A DNA stretch of 64,000 nucleotides, from positions 2,542,001 to 2,606,000 of the forward strand of contig NZ_OY776147.1 of the NCBI RefSeq assembly GCF_963675305.1, read 5' to 3'. Numbering within the stretch: position 1 is the first letter of the stretch; each line of letters opens with the position of its first letter. Positions 15,543 to 24,944 of the stretch are shown here, one piece after another. This DNA comes from an uncultured Hyphomonas sp. Lineage in GTDB: Bacteria; Pseudomonadota; Alphaproteobacteria; Caulobacterales; Hyphomonadaceae. The notes under the pieces are model-generated. The model was not told where the DNA came from and did not search any database. It was given only the letters and a program-made list of their open reading frames with translations. The translations under genes and the position numbers were made by a program.

Positions 15543-16370
15543 ATGTCCGTCGTCGCCATGCTGGAAGGGTCGGACTCCGCCGACCGTGCTTCAACACAGA
15601 CCGCGCTCGGGATCGCCCGGCGCCTGGACGTGCCGGTCCGCGGCGTTTGCGCCCTGCCCGACCCGTCTGCCACCCTGATCGTGATGTCGACCCCGGAAGC
15701 GACAGGCCTCGCCGCCAACGCAACCCGAGACATCTCGGCCATGCAGGATGAAGTCATTGCCCGCGCCAGGGCGACGTTCGAGGACGTGACCAACGGTGCG
15801 AGCCTGCCTTGCGACTTCTCCCATATCGTCGATGTCGCCGAGCGCGCCGGAGCCAATGCCGCCACGCTGGCCGATGCAGTCGTATTTCCGCACAGCGTGC
15901 AGAAAGCGGCTGACCCGCTCAGCCTGTCGTTTGAGTATGTCCTGATGGAAGCCCGCCTGCCGGTGGTCATGGCCGGGTCGCAGCCGCTGAGCGATGGCCC
16001 CGTGATTGTCGCCTGGGACGGATCGAACGGTGCGGCCCGGGCCGTGCGGTTCCACCTGCCCATCGTCAAGGCGTTCGGCGAAGTGATCATCGCGCAGAAC
16101 GAGTCCGACCTCGGCAAGGATCAGCCGCGCGACGCGTCCAGCCCGGCCGCGCTGGAGACATGGCTCGACTCCCATAATGTGAAACACAAGCGCATGCCGA
16201 TCGAAGGCCAGGTGGCCAGCGGCCTCCTGTCCCTTGCCAAGGGCAGCGGCGCTTCGATCATCGTCGCGGGGGCCTATGGCCACTCCCGCATCGGCGAGCG
16301 GCTGTTCGGCGGCACCACCCAGCGCCTGCTGGATGCCGAAGAAGCACCGGCCCTCGCGCTTGCCCGCTGA
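15543..16370 (+). CDS. Tandem universal stress protein (UspA family)
   Basis: A 275-residue cytoplasmic protein made of two UspA-like halves. The N-terminal half (1-145) begins VVAMLEGSDSADRA and is degenerate. The C-terminal half begins PVIVAWDGSNGAARAV and ends with GAYGHSRIGERLFGGTTQ, the ATP-binding loop pattern G-x2-G-x9-G-S/T. Tandem UspA proteins of this sort in proteobacteria respond to stationary phase, oxygen limitation or membrane stress. The start has a textbook AGGAGG seven bases upstream. It is followed closely by a small hypothetical with its own ribosome site, so the two may be co-transcribed. Confidence 0.9.
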   Translation: MSVVAMLEGSDSADRASTQTALGIARRLDVPVRGVCALPDPSATLIVMSTPEATGLAANATRDISAMQDEVIARARATFEDVTNGASLPCDFSHIVDVAERAGANAATLADAVVFPHSVQKAADPLSLSFEYVLMEARLPVVMAGSQPLSDGPVIVAWDGSNGAARAVRFHLPIVKAFGEVIIAQNESDLGKDQPRDASSPAALETWLDSHNVKHKRMPIEGQVASGLLSLAKGSGASIIVAGAYGHSRIGERLFGGTTQRLLDAEEAPALALAR

Positions 16371-16411
16371 CTATGGCCAGCTAATCCTGGCACGCTAACC
16401 CGGAGAAGAAG

Positions 16412-16780
16412 ATGACTCTGAAACGCATCACCCTGCAGCTCGCCCGCAATCCCGGCATCACCGAGGGCGACGCCCGCATCGGCTATTTCATCGTCGCGCC
16501 GCTGACCGGTGACGGCCACCTCGATGTGGATGCCTGGCGGGAACACAAGAAAGAATGCCGGGTCACCCGCTTCCACCCCGATCCGGACGAGCATGCCACG
16601 GGCCTGCTGACCCATCGCGGCAATCAGTGGAAATTCCACTATGACGAAGACGATGAAGGCGATGACGAAGCCGGCTACCGGCTGGGCGATCACGTCTTCA
16701 AGGAAGGCGAATACATCACCGTGGCGAGCCATGGCGAAACCCCGCTGACCTACAAGATCACGGACATTTCTGACGTCTGA
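16412..16780 (+). CDS. Conserved small cytosolic protein, unknown function
   Basis: A 122-residue soluble acidic protein I cannot name. It begins TLKRITLQLARNPGITEGDARIGY (split at ITEG), contains CRVTRFHPDPDEHATGLLTHRGNQW, an Asp/Glu tract DEDDEGDDEAGYRLGDHVF, and ends EGETPLTYKI-like beta structure. The alternating pattern suggests a small beta-rich domain. There is no signal or membrane segment. GGAGAAGAAG precedes the ATG. It lies 41 bases after the UspA gene, so a shared transcript is likely. I believe similar proteins occur widely in alphaproteobacteria without assigned function. Confidence 0.8.
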   Translation: MTLKRITLQLARNPGITEGDARIGYFIVAPLTGDGHLDVDAWREHKKECRVTRFHPDPDEHATGLLTHRGNQWKFHYDEDDEGDDEAGYRLGDHVFKEGEYITVASHGETPLTYKITDISDV

Positions 16781-16872
16781 TACCAGCGACCCCGCGTCAG
16801 GGTAGACAGACCTCTCAATCGCGCTCAAACTGCAGTCGTTGTGCCAATACTTGGCGCGTGAGGGAGGAATCC

Positions 16873-18783
16873 ATGTTGAAGCAAGCGACGGCTTTGGCCG
16901 TTATCATGACATTGGCTGCATGCAGCGGTACGGGCAAGCCGGCTGAAGAGACCGCGGCGGCGGCACCGGACGCGCAGGCGACGGAAACGGCTGGCCGTAC
17001 GGCTGGTTACAATCCGGACCGCAACGCCTATTTCGGCGACCTTCACATCCACACCCGCTCCAGCTTCGACGCTTACATCTTCAACGTGCGCCGCACGGCT
17101 GATGACGCCTATCGCTTTGCCCTCGGCGAAACGATCCAGCACCCGTCCGGCTTCGACATGACCATCGCCGGCGGCCCGCTCGACTTCTACACCGTGACCG
17201 ACCATGCCGAATATCTCGGTATCCTGCCGGCCATGGACACGCCCGGAACGAAGCTGTCCGAACTGCCGCGCGCCAAGGATATGTTCTCCACCGATCCGGA
17301 CAAGATCGTCGCTGCCTTCCAGGGCGTCGGCGCGTCCGTGCGCACCGGCAAACCGATCGAGGACATGTATGATCTCGACACGATCAATTCGGTCTGGCTG
17401 CAGAATGTCGCGGCAGCGGACAAGTACAACCAGCCCGGCAAGTTCACGACCTTTGCCGCCTATGAATTCACCTCGGTGACCACGCCGGACGAGAATGGCG
17501 GCTTTGGCGGCGGCAACCTGCACCGTAACGTCTTCTTCAAGGGCAAGGCGCCGGTGCGCGCTTTCTCCACGCTCGATTCCACCAATCCGGAAGACCTGTG
17601 GGACTGGATGGATGCCCAGCGGGAAGCCGGCATGGAAGTCATCTCGATCCCGCACAACTCCAATGTGTCCGATGGCCAGATGTTCCGCCTGGAAACATAT
17701 AATGGCGAGCCGATGGACACGGCTTATGCCGAGCAGCGCATGCGTAACGAGCCGCTGGTCGAGGTGACGCAGGTGAAGGGCACCAGCGAGACCCACCCGG
17801 ATCTTTCGCCGAACGACGAGTGGGCCAATTTCGAAATCTACGACCAGCTTCTGGGCGCCTATGTCGTCGGCGCGACGAACGGCTCCTATGTCCGCGAGGC
17901 CTATCGTAACGGGCTGAAGCTGCAGGAAGAAAAGGGCTTCGATCCGTTCCACTTCGGACTTGTCGCCGCGTCTGACAGCCATGTGGCCGGCGGCTCCTAT
18001 TCCGAGGAAGACTACTGGTCCAAGATCGGCATCGTCGACGGCACGCCGGTGGCGCGCGGCTCGGTTCCCTTCCCCGGCACGACCGGCTGGGCCGACCAGC
18101 CCGAAGACAATCCGGTCGTCAAGAACGCCACCAACTGGTTCTCCCGCTGGAGCGCCAGCGGCCTGACCGGCGTCTGGGCGGAAGAGAACACGCGCGAAGC
18201 CATCTTTGACGCCTTCCGCCGCAAGGAAACCTTCGCAACGACCGGCCCGCGCATGAAGGTCCGCTTCTTCGGTGGCTTCGGCTATGACGAAGCCATGCTG
18301 TCCTCGGCGAATCTGTCTCACGAAGCCTATGAAGGCGGCGTGCCGATGGGCGGCGACCTGGTCGGCACGGGTGAGGCACCGGCCTTCATCGCCTGGGCCC
18401 AGCGCGACCCGAATGGTGGCACGCTGCAACGTTTGCAGGTGGTGAAAGTCACCAGCGACGGCGAGGAAGTCATCGATGTCGCCTGCGACAATGGCACGCC
18501 AGACCCATCGACCCGCCGCTGCACCGACAATGGCGCGACCGTGGACATGGCCAGCTGCACGCCGGAAAATGAAGGCGCCAGCGAACTGAAAGTCCTGTGG
18601 ACGGACCCGGATTTCGACCCGGCCCGCCGCGCGACCTATTATGTCCGTGTGCTGGAGAATCCGTCCTGCCGCTGGTCGACCTGGGAAGCCCTGCGCAATG
18701 GCACCCCGCCCCGGCCGGATGTGCCTGAGACGATTCAGGAACGAGCCTACACATCGCCGATCTGGTACATTCCGGGCGGCTGA
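16873..18783 (+). CDS. DUF3604 lipoprotein with PHP-like metal site
   Basis: Exported lipoprotein of 636 residues with lipobox LAAC (C17), an Ala/Glu linker and a large DUF3604 domain. Metal-ligand-like motifs appear in the order expected of a PHP-type amidohydrolase/phosphoesterase fold: GDLHIHTR (H58, H60), TVTDHAEYLG (D110, H111), IPHNSN (H261) and ASDSHVAGG (D368, H370). This suggests a di- or trimetal hydrolase in the periplasm or on the outer membrane; no substrate is known to me. GGGAGG precedes the ATG at 16873; the GTG at 16858 is unlikely. It is first in a three-gene operon with a parvulin (17 bases downstream) and a HupE/UreJ protein, which points to assisted folding and metal handling. 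Confidence 0.88.
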   Translation: MLKQATALAVIMTLAACSGTGKPAEETAAAAPDAQATETAGRTAGYNPDRNAYFGDLHIHTRSSFDAYIFNVRRTADDAYRFALGETIQHPSGFDMTIAGGPLDFYTVTDHAEYLGILPAMDTPGTKLSELPRAKDMFSTDPDKIVAAFQGVGASVRTGKPIEDMYDLDTINSVWLQNVAAADKYNQPGKFTTFAAYEFTSVTTPDENGGFGGGNLHRNVFFKGKAPVRAFSTLDSTNPEDLWDWMDAQREAGMEVISIPHNSNVSDGQMFRLETYNGEPMDTAYAEQRMRNEPLVEVTQVKGTSETHPDLSPNDEWANFEIYDQLLGAYVVGATNGSYVREAYRNGLKLQEEKGFDPFHFGLVAASDSHVAGGSYSEEDYWSKIGIVDGTPVARGSVPFPGTTGWADQPEDNPVVKNATNWFSRWSASGLTGVWAEENTREAIFDAFRRKETFATTGPRMKVRFFGGFGYDEAMLSSANLSHEAYEGGVPMGGDLVGTGEAPAFIAWAQRDPNGGTLQRLQVVKVTSDGEEVIDVACDNGTPDPSTRRCTDNGATVDMASCTPENEGASELKVLWTDPDFDPARRATYYVRVLENPSCRWSTWEALRNGTPPRPDVPETIQERAYTSPIWYIPGG

Positions 18784-18800
18784 CGCGACAGGAAGACAAT

Positions 18801-19667
18801 TTGACCGACAATACCGAACAGGTGCGCCGCTGGCCTGTGCTGCTGCGTGAGCCATTGGTGCACTTCATTCTTGCGGCTCTGGCCGTGTTCATCGGCTGGC
18901 ATTTCGTCTCGTCCGGACGGGCGGATGAAGCGCGGACGATACGGGTCTCCAGCGCAGACCTCGAACGCCTGGCTTCCATCTATACGGCGGAGTCGGGCAG
19001 CCTGCCTGCGGGCGAGGACATGGTGGCCATGGTCAATGACTATGTCCGCGATGAGGCCCTTGCCCGGGAAGCCAGACGCCTCGGGCTCGATGAGGGCGAC
19101 ACAATCGTCACAAGACGGCTGGCCCAGAAGATGACCTTCATGGTCGCCGACCTCGCCCGGACGGAGACGCCGGACGATGCTGTGTTGCGCGACTGGTACG
19201 AGACCCATGCCGACAGGTTTACCGAGCCGCAGACGATCACCTTCCGGCATGTCTTCTTCAGCGAAGATGTCCGCGGCAAGGCAGCGACGGCCGATGCCGA
19301 GGCGGCGCTGGAAAGCCTGAACGCCGGCGGCGACTGGCGCGAGACAGGCGACCCGTTCATGCTGCAACGCGCCTATGGCGATCTGCCACTGCGCGAAGTC
19401 GTGCGCCTCTTCGGCGGTGAGTTTGCGCAGGCGCTTGCGGCGACACCGGCCTCTGACCAATGGACTGGCCCTGTACGCTCCGCGCTGGGTATCCATCTGG
19501 TGCAGGTCAGCGCCAATAACCCGCTCCGGCTCCCCCCTTTCGAAGACGTGAAACCGGATGTGCTGGCGGACTGGCAGGACGAGACCCGCCGCGAAGCGAA
19601 CGAGAAGGCGATCCAGGACATCATCGCCCGCTACAAGGTCGAGGTCGAAGGCATCAATGCCGAATAG
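18801..19667 (+). CDS. Membrane-anchored parvulin-type peptidyl-prolyl isomerase
   Basis: A 288-residue PpiC/SurA-like protein. The short cytosolic N-terminus is followed by one membrane anchor (about residues 19-37). Then comes a SurA-N-like helical region (DYVRDEALAREARRLGLDEGD, split at LAREA) and a parvulin domain from about 137, with ITFRHVFFSED and GPVRSALGIHLVQV matching the family's conserved strands. It should face the periplasm and help fold or sort an exported client. It starts with TTG, five bases after AGGAAG and 17 bases after the DUF3604 stop; this weak start may keep its level below that of its neighbour. It overlaps the HupE/UreJ gene by 11 bases. Confidence 0.85.
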   Translation: MTDNTEQVRRWPVLLREPLVHFILAALAVFIGWHFVSSGRADEARTIRVSSADLERLASIYTAESGSLPAGEDMVAMVNDYVRDEALAREARRLGLDEGDTIVTRRLAQKMTFMVADLARTETPDDAVLRDWYETHADRFTEPQTITFRHVFFSEDVRGKAATADAEAALESLNAGGDWRETGDPFMLQRAYGDLPLREVVRLFGGEFAQALAATPASDQWTGPVRSALGIHLVQVSANNPLRLPPFEDVKPDVLADWQDETRREANEKAIQDIIARYKVEVEGINAE

Positions 19668-20664
19668 GGCCGCAATTTTGCGCTGGCTGGCGGTTTGTTT
19701 CACCGGGCTTTCCATCTGGCTGATGGCGGCTGCGCCTGCGGCGGCGCATGAAGTCCGCCCGGCCTATCTGGAAGTGATCGAAACGGCCCCCGGCACATAT
19801 GACGTGACCTGGAAACAGCCGGTGCTGGACGGCCGCCGCCTGAAGATCGACCCGGTTTTCCCGGAAGCCTGCGCGCGCGAAGGCGAATATGTCGCCTCGC
19901 CCGGCGGCACGCTGGTACAGCGCTGGACCACGCATTGCGACCTCAGACAGGGCGAGATTCGGATCGACGGACTGGAACGTACGCTGACAGATGCCTTCGT
20001 ACGGATCGACCGGCTCGAAGGGGATGACATCGGCGCGGTCTTGCGCCCGGCAACGCCCGTCCTTGACCTGACCGTACCGACCGGTGCGCCGGTGGCCACC
20101 TATTTCCGGATCGGGGTTGAGCACATCATTTTCGGGTGGGACCACCTTCTCTTTGTGCTGGGCATGGTGCTGCTGGTGCGCCCGCGCCAGCTGCTGCTGA
20201 CGCTGACAGCCTTCACAGTGGCGCACTCGATTACGCTGGCCGCAGCAACGCTGGGCGGCATCACCCTGCCTGGGCCGCCGGTAGAAATCACCATCGCGAT
20301 GAGCATCGCCCTGCTGGGGGCCGAGGCGATGCACCGTATCAAGGGCTGGAACACGCTTAGCCAGCGCATCCCCTGGGCCATCGCATTCGGCTTCGGCCTG
20401 ATCCACGGCTTCGGCTTTGCCGGCGCGCTGGCGGAGATCGGCCTGCCCAAGGACGCCGAAGCCATGGCGCTGCTGCTGTTCAATGTCGGCGTTGAGGCCG
20501 GTCAGATCCTCTTCGTCAGCGTGCTTCTGGCGGGGGCGTTCATCGTCCACCGTCTGGCGGCGAAGCGCATGGTGGCGCTACGGGCCGTGCTGGCCTATTT
20601 CATCGGCTTCATGGGCAGCTACTGGGCCATCGAACGGATCGCCGGCGCTTTTTTCGGCATCTGA
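19657..20664 (+). CDS. HupE/UreJ family membrane protein
   Basis: A 335-residue protein with a signal peptide ending PAAAH (cleavage near residue 30). An exported beta-rich domain follows (about 31-145, with C72 and C94), then a HupE/UreJ core of several helices. The core has the family signatures GVEHIIFGWDHLLF (153-166) and FGLIHGFGFAGAL, whose His and Asp residues are thought to bind nickel or another metal in HupE-type permeases. HupE/UreJ proteins of the two-part kind are often found apart from hydrogenase or urease genes, as here. It begins inside the last codons of the parvulin gene, which means translational coupling. The metal and direction of transport are not known. Confidence 0.87.
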   Translation: MPNRAAILRWLAVCFTGLSIWLMAAAPAAAHEVRPAYLEVIETAPGTYDVTWKQPVLDGRRLKIDPVFPEACAREGEYVASPGGTLVQRWTTHCDLRQGEIRIDGLERTLTDAFVRIDRLEGDDIGAVLRPATPVLDLTVPTGAPVATYFRIGVEHIIFGWDHLLFVLGMVLLVRPRQLLLTLTAFTVAHSITLAAATLGGITLPGPPVEITIAMSIALLGAEAMHRIKGWNTLSQRIPWAIAFGFGLIHGFGFAGALAEIGLPKDAEAMALLLFNVGVEAGQILFVSVLLAGAFIVHRLAAKRMVALRAVLAYFIGFMGSYWAIERIAGAFFGI

Positions 20665-20668
20665 GCGG

Positions 20669-21493
20669 CTAGAAGCCCAGCGCCTTCCACAACATGCGCG
20701 CGGCCACCACGGCCAGCAGGATGGCGAACATCCGGCGCAGGCGCGCGGCATCCAGCTTGTGCGCCAGAGACGCCCCGACCGGGGCCATGGTGACGGTAAA
20801 CAGCGAGATCAGCGCAAAGGCCGCAAGGTTCACATGGCCGAGCGAGAATGGCGGCAGCCCCTCCCGTCCCCAGCCAATGACAATGGCGGTGATCGCCGAA
20901 GGAAGGCCGATGGCCACGCCCCAGCCGGCTGCGGTCGCCACGGCCTGATGGATCGGCCGGCCATACAGCGTCATGAGGCTGACCCCGAACGTGCCCCCGC
21001 CGATCCCCATCAGGGCAGACAGCGCGCCGACAGCCATGCCGAGCACACTCCTCAGCGGCCCCTTCGGCATGTCGTCAGCCAGGCGCCATGTCGGGCGGCC
21101 GAAGAACAGCTGCGCCGACAGGACAAAGGCCAGCGAACCGAAAATGCCGAGCAGCGCCCGTTTGGACAGGAAGCCGGTCAGCGACATGCCCGCCAGCGCG
21201 CCCAGCATGATCCAGGGCGCCCAGCCCCGGATGATCGACCAGTCGACGGCGCCATGGCTGTTATGGGCGCTGACGCTGCGCGCCGAGGTGAGGATGATCG
21301 TCGCCAGCGAGGTCGATACGGCCACATGCATCGCCGTCTCGCCATAGCCCATGGCATCGAACAGGAAGTACAGGACCGGCACGATGATCGCCCCGCCGCC
21401 GATGCCGAACAGGCCTGCGGCCAGACCGGCGGCAGCCCCCGCCAGCGCCAATGCCACCAGCAACGGACCATACTGAACGGCCAGTTCCATCAT
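20669..21493 (-). CDS. TSUP (TauE/SafE) family permease
   Basis: Membrane protein of 274 residues in the TauE/SafE (DUF81) family, usually exporters of sulfite, sulfoacetate or other small organosulfur anions. The two internal repeats are visible: GLAAGLFGIGGGAIIVPVLY early and ALSALMGIGGGTFGVSLMTLYG in the middle, each with the G-x-G-G-G core. Eight helices fit. GGGAGG lies seven bases before the first of two adjacent ATGs (21493 and 21490). It converges on the HupE/UreJ gene with only four bases between. No sulfur-metabolism partner is adjacent, so the substrate is open. Confidence 0.9.
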   Translation of the reverse strand: MMELAVQYGPLLVALALAGAAAGLAAGLFGIGGGAIIVPVLYFLFDAMGYGETAMHVAVSTSLATIILTSARSVSAHNSHGAVDWSIIRGWAPWIMLGALAGMSLTGFLSKRALLGIFGSLAFVLSAQLFFGRPTWRLADDMPKGPLRSVLGMAVGALSALMGIGGGTFGVSLMTLYGRPIHQAVATAAGWGVAIGLPSAITAIVIGWGREGLPPFSLGHVNLAAFALISLFTVTMAPVGASLAHKLDAARLRRMFAILLAVVAARMLWKALGF

Positions 21494-21770
21494 GTTTTTT
21501 CCTCCCGCATGGCCCGCCAGAGGTGTCGCAGCCCCGGGTGACGGCTATTTTTCCATGCACGCTGTTTGCACGACCCGGCAGGCCAAGGCCAGCTTGAAAC
21601 GCTGCGTTCTGTTGCAGACGCTACGCAGTACCGGCTCAGAAAAGGCCAGCGCGCGCGACAAGTCTTACCAGATACTTGCACCGCATAAGGAATTTCCTCC
21701 GCGTTCTTAGCCCGAAAGAAACGTTAATCGCCCATAACCTATCCCGGGTGTGTGCAATCGGGACAAGCTC

Positions 21771-23126
21771 ATGTTGAACAAGCTGACCTCTTGGAAAGAA
21801 AATCGCGACGGCAATGTTGCGATCATTCTGGCGATCGCCATCGTGCCGATTCTTGTTCTGGTCGGCATCGCAATCGACCTGCAGAATACCAATACGAGCC
21901 GCCAGTTCATCCAGTACACAATGGACAATGCCGTGATTGCCGGTTCGCGGGAAATGCAGGCAGGCAAGTCCAAGGCCGAAATCAACACCTACATCAACAA
22001 CTTCGTCGACGGTGTGGTGAAGGCCAAGAATTACGCCATCGCCTGCAAGCCGGTCGAAGTGGCCTACTCGGAAGACAGCCAGGACATCAACGCAACGATC
22101 AAGTGCCAGCAGGAAACCACGCTGACTGAACTGATCGGCTATCACTATCTGGACTTCACCGTCACGTCCGGCTCCACCTACGGGATCGGGAAGGTCGACG
22201 TGTCCTTCGTTTTCGACATCTCGGGCTCGATGGGCTGGAGCGGCAAGATGGACGCCCTGAAGGACGCAGCGGAGGATGCTGTCGACGTGCTTCTGCCAAC
22301 GGGCGAAGCGGCCGATATGGGCGATGTGCGTATCTCAATGGTGTCCTATTCGGACTATCTGGATGCTGGCGCCTATTTCCAGAAGGTCACCAACAAAAGC
22401 CCGACGCGGACCTATTCGGCCACCTATACGACAACCGAACGTGTTTGCGTTAAGTGGAAACGCAACGGTCGTTGCCGACGCTACGAATACCAGGACGTCG
22501 AGCGCACGACGACCAAGAAAATCACCAATACGTGCGTGAAAGAACGCCGCGGGTCCGAGACCTATACGGATGAAAAACCAGGGCCGTTCGCATGGATTGA
22601 AGCTGTGGATGCCGAGTATGACTCGTACCGCGACCGCTGGAACGTCGCCAGCTGCAACCCGATCGGCCCTCTTCCGCTGACGGATGACCGGCGCGACCTC
22701 AAAAATTATATCGGCAACCTGAATGCCAATGGCGGCACCGCCGGCCATATCGGCATCGCCTGGGGCTGGTATGCGATCTCCCCGGAATGGGATAGTGTCT
22801 GGCCGTCGGCCTCCGATCCGCTCGAATATGACGAGCCGGATTCGGCCAAGGCCATGATCATCATGACCGATGGTGACTTCCTGAACTGGCACAATAACGG
22901 CGAAGGCAGTTCCTTCGACCAGGCCAAGAAGCTGTGCGACAATATCAAGAAAGATGACGTGCGGGTGTATACCGTGGCCTTCCAGGCACCGAACCAGGGT
23001 AAGCAGATCCTCGAATACTGCGCATCGGGCACAGAGTTCGCGTTCAAGGCGGAAAGCGCCGACGAACTGACCGACGCCTATACCAAGATTGCCCAGTCGA
23101 TCTCGGACCTGCGCATTACCTACTGA
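21771..23126 (+). CDS. TadG-like pilus assembly protein with VWA domain
   Basis: A 451-residue protein. The N-terminal TadE/TadG-type anchor (RDGNVAIILAIAIVPILVLVG, broken at residue 30) is followed by the TadG sequence NTNTSRQFIQYTMDNAVIAGSR, divided at QYT. A von Willebrand factor A domain starts near 141 with an intact metal-ion site DISGSMG (149-155), later MIIMTDGDF. The VWA domain carries a long insertion with four cysteines and many Arg/Tyr/Thr residues (about 210-300). Such proteins act at the cell surface in Flp pilus assembly or adhesion. No other tad gene is present, so this is an orphan copy. The ATG at 21771 is preferred over a GTG seven codons upstream. Confidence 0.87.
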   Translation: MLNKLTSWKENRDGNVAIILAIAIVPILVLVGIAIDLQNTNTSRQFIQYTMDNAVIAGSREMQAGKSKAEINTYINNFVDGVVKAKNYAIACKPVEVAYSEDSQDINATIKCQQETTLTELIGYHYLDFTVTSGSTYGIGKVDVSFVFDISGSMGWSGKMDALKDAAEDAVDVLLPTGEAADMGDVRISMVSYSDYLDAGAYFQKVTNKSPTRTYSATYTTTERVCVKWKRNGRCRRYEYQDVERTTTKKITNTCVKERRGSETYTDEKPGPFAWIEAVDAEYDSYRDRWNVASCNPIGPLPLTDDRRDLKNYIGNLNANGGTAGHIGIAWGWYAISPEWDSVWPSASDPLEYDEPDSAKAMIIMTDGDFLNWHNNGEGSSFDQAKKLCDNIKKDDVRVYTVAFQAPNQGKQILEYCASGTEFAFKAESADELTDAYTKIAQSISDLRITY

Positions 23127-23147
23127 TCCGGCAATTGGCGGGGCCGC

Positions 23148-24944
23148 TCAACCGAGCGACAGCCCCGCCAGTTCCCCCTCTTCCCGCCAGCTTTTCAGAA
23201 TGGCGAAGTACGGATCCGGCCCTGCGCCATAGGACGCATCCTGACGGCTCCGGTCCCCCGGCTTGCCTTCATTGTTGTAGTAGCCTGGCGTGCACTCTTC
23301 GAGAAACTTCTGACGCAGCATCGCCTTCTCGATGATCGTGTCGACCCAGGCCTGCTCGGCCTCCCCGGTCAGCTCGAACCGCCCGGCCTGACGCGCCTTG
23401 GTCTCTGCCAGCGTATAGCCGATCTGTACGGCCTGTTCGGCCAGCAGGTGTGGATAGTTCGCTGTGAACCCGGCCTGTCCCGGCCCCATCACGAACAGAT
23501 TGGGGAATCCGTGCACGAACATGCCATGCAGGCTGCGCATGCCCTCCCCCCAGGCCTCGGCCAGAGACACGCCCTGCTTGCCGACAGGATTGTATCCGGC
23601 CCGGCGGGTGTAATCGGTGCCCACCTCGAACCCGGTCGCATAGATCAGGCAGTCGACCTTGTATTCCTTGCCCTTCACGACCACGCCGTGTTCGGTGATG
23701 GCATCGACACCCTGGCCTTCGGAATCCACCAGCGTGACATTCTCCCGGTTGAACGCCGCAAGATAGTCGTCGTGGAAACAGGGCCGTTTGCAGAATTGCC
23801 GGTACCAGGGCTTCAGGGCCTCGGCCGTCGCAGGATCTTTCACGATCTCGTCGACCCGACCGCGCACCTGCTCCATCTTCTTGAAGTCGGCGAGCTCTGC
23901 CAGCTCTGACAATTTTTCTGGCGACAAGTCCTTGTTGCCTTCCTGCGTCGCAATGTGCAGCAGGTTGCGGATAATGTCCGTCCACCCATCCTGCACCATG
24001 TCGACCGGTGCAAACCCGCCGGAGACGAGCGTATTGAAATTCTCCATCCGCGCCTTCTGCCAGCCGGGCTGAAGGCTTTTCACCCATTCATCATCCGTTG
24101 GCCGGTCGCCGCGATAGTCCACCGAGGATGGCGTGCGCTGGAACACGTAGAGGTGCTTTGCCCCGCGGGCGAGATGCGGCACGCACTGCACAGCCGTCGC
24201 GCCCGTTCCGATGATGCCAACCACCTTGTCGGAGAGCTTGTCGAGGCCGCCGGAACAATCACCGCCGGTATAATCATAGTCCCAGCGGCTGGTATGGAAG
24301 GAATGGCCCTTGAAGCTCTCGACGCCCGGAATGCCGGGGAGTTTCGGCCGGTTCAGCGGGCCATTGGACATGACCACATACTGCGCCGTGAAGTCATCGC
24401 CGCGATTTGTCAGCACCTGCCAGGCGTTCTTGTCCTCAACCCAGTTGAGGCCCGTAATCTCCGTCCCCAGAAGGGCATTGCGGTAGAGGTCGTAGTGCCG
24501 CGCAATCCGGCGCGAATGTTCCAGGATCTCCGGCGCACGGGAGTATTTCTCCACCGGCATGTAGCCGGTCTCTTCCAGCATCGGCAGGTAGATATAGCTC
24601 TCGATGTCACAGGCCGCGCCGGGATAACGGTTCCAGTACCAGGTGCCGCCGAAATCGCCGCCCTTCTCCACCATGCGGATATCTTCAAACCCGGCCTCGC
24701 GCAGCTTCCCAGCGGCCAGAAGCCCGCCAAAACCGCCACCGATAACGCAGACTTCCACATGGTCCGTCACCGGATCGCGGGGCTCGAAGTCGCAATAAGG
24801 GTCATCGATATAGTGGGCGAAGTCGCCCGCCATGTTCACATACTGGTCGTTGCCTTCGGCGCGCAGGCGCTTGTCGCGTTCGGCGCGATACTTGTCGCGC
24901 AAGGCGTCCGGATCAAACGCCTCAGGCCGTGCATCATCTGCCAT
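23148..24944 (-). CDS. Flavin-dependent monooxygenase, Baeyer-Villiger type
   Basis: NADPH- and FAD-dependent monooxygenase of 598 residues. FAD is bound by GGGFGG (69-74). The Baeyer-Villiger fingerprint F-x-G-x3-H-x3-W appears as FKGHSFHTSRWD at 211-222, and the NADPH Rossmann motif GTGATA at 246-251. This set is typical of cyclohexanone/phenylacetone monooxygenases, which insert oxygen next to a ketone. The N-terminal extension of about 60 residues before the FAD motif is also seen in larger type-I enzymes. The ATG at 24944 has AGGAGG upstream; the longer frame to 25073 is intergenic. The natural ketone or sterol-like substrate cannot be told. It stands alone and converges on the TadG gene. 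Confidence 0.93.
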   Translation of the reverse strand: MADDARPEAFDPDALRDKYRAERDKRLRAEGNDQYVNMAGDFAHYIDDPYCDFEPRDPVTDHVEVCVIGGGFGGLLAAGKLREAGFEDIRMVEKGGDFGGTWYWNRYPGAACDIESYIYLPMLEETGYMPVEKYSRAPEILEHSRRIARHYDLYRNALLGTEITGLNWVEDKNAWQVLTNRGDDFTAQYVVMSNGPLNRPKLPGIPGVESFKGHSFHTSRWDYDYTGGDCSGGLDKLSDKVVGIIGTGATAVQCVPHLARGAKHLYVFQRTPSSVDYRGDRPTDDEWVKSLQPGWQKARMENFNTLVSGGFAPVDMVQDGWTDIIRNLLHIATQEGNKDLSPEKLSELAELADFKKMEQVRGRVDEIVKDPATAEALKPWYRQFCKRPCFHDDYLAAFNRENVTLVDSEGQGVDAITEHGVVVKGKEYKVDCLIYATGFEVGTDYTRRAGYNPVGKQGVSLAEAWGEGMRSLHGMFVHGFPNLFVMGPGQAGFTANYPHLLAEQAVQIGYTLAETKARQAGRFELTGEAEQAWVDTIIEKAMLRQKFLEECTPGYYNNEGKPGDRSRQDASYGAGPDPYFAILKSWREEGELAGLSLG

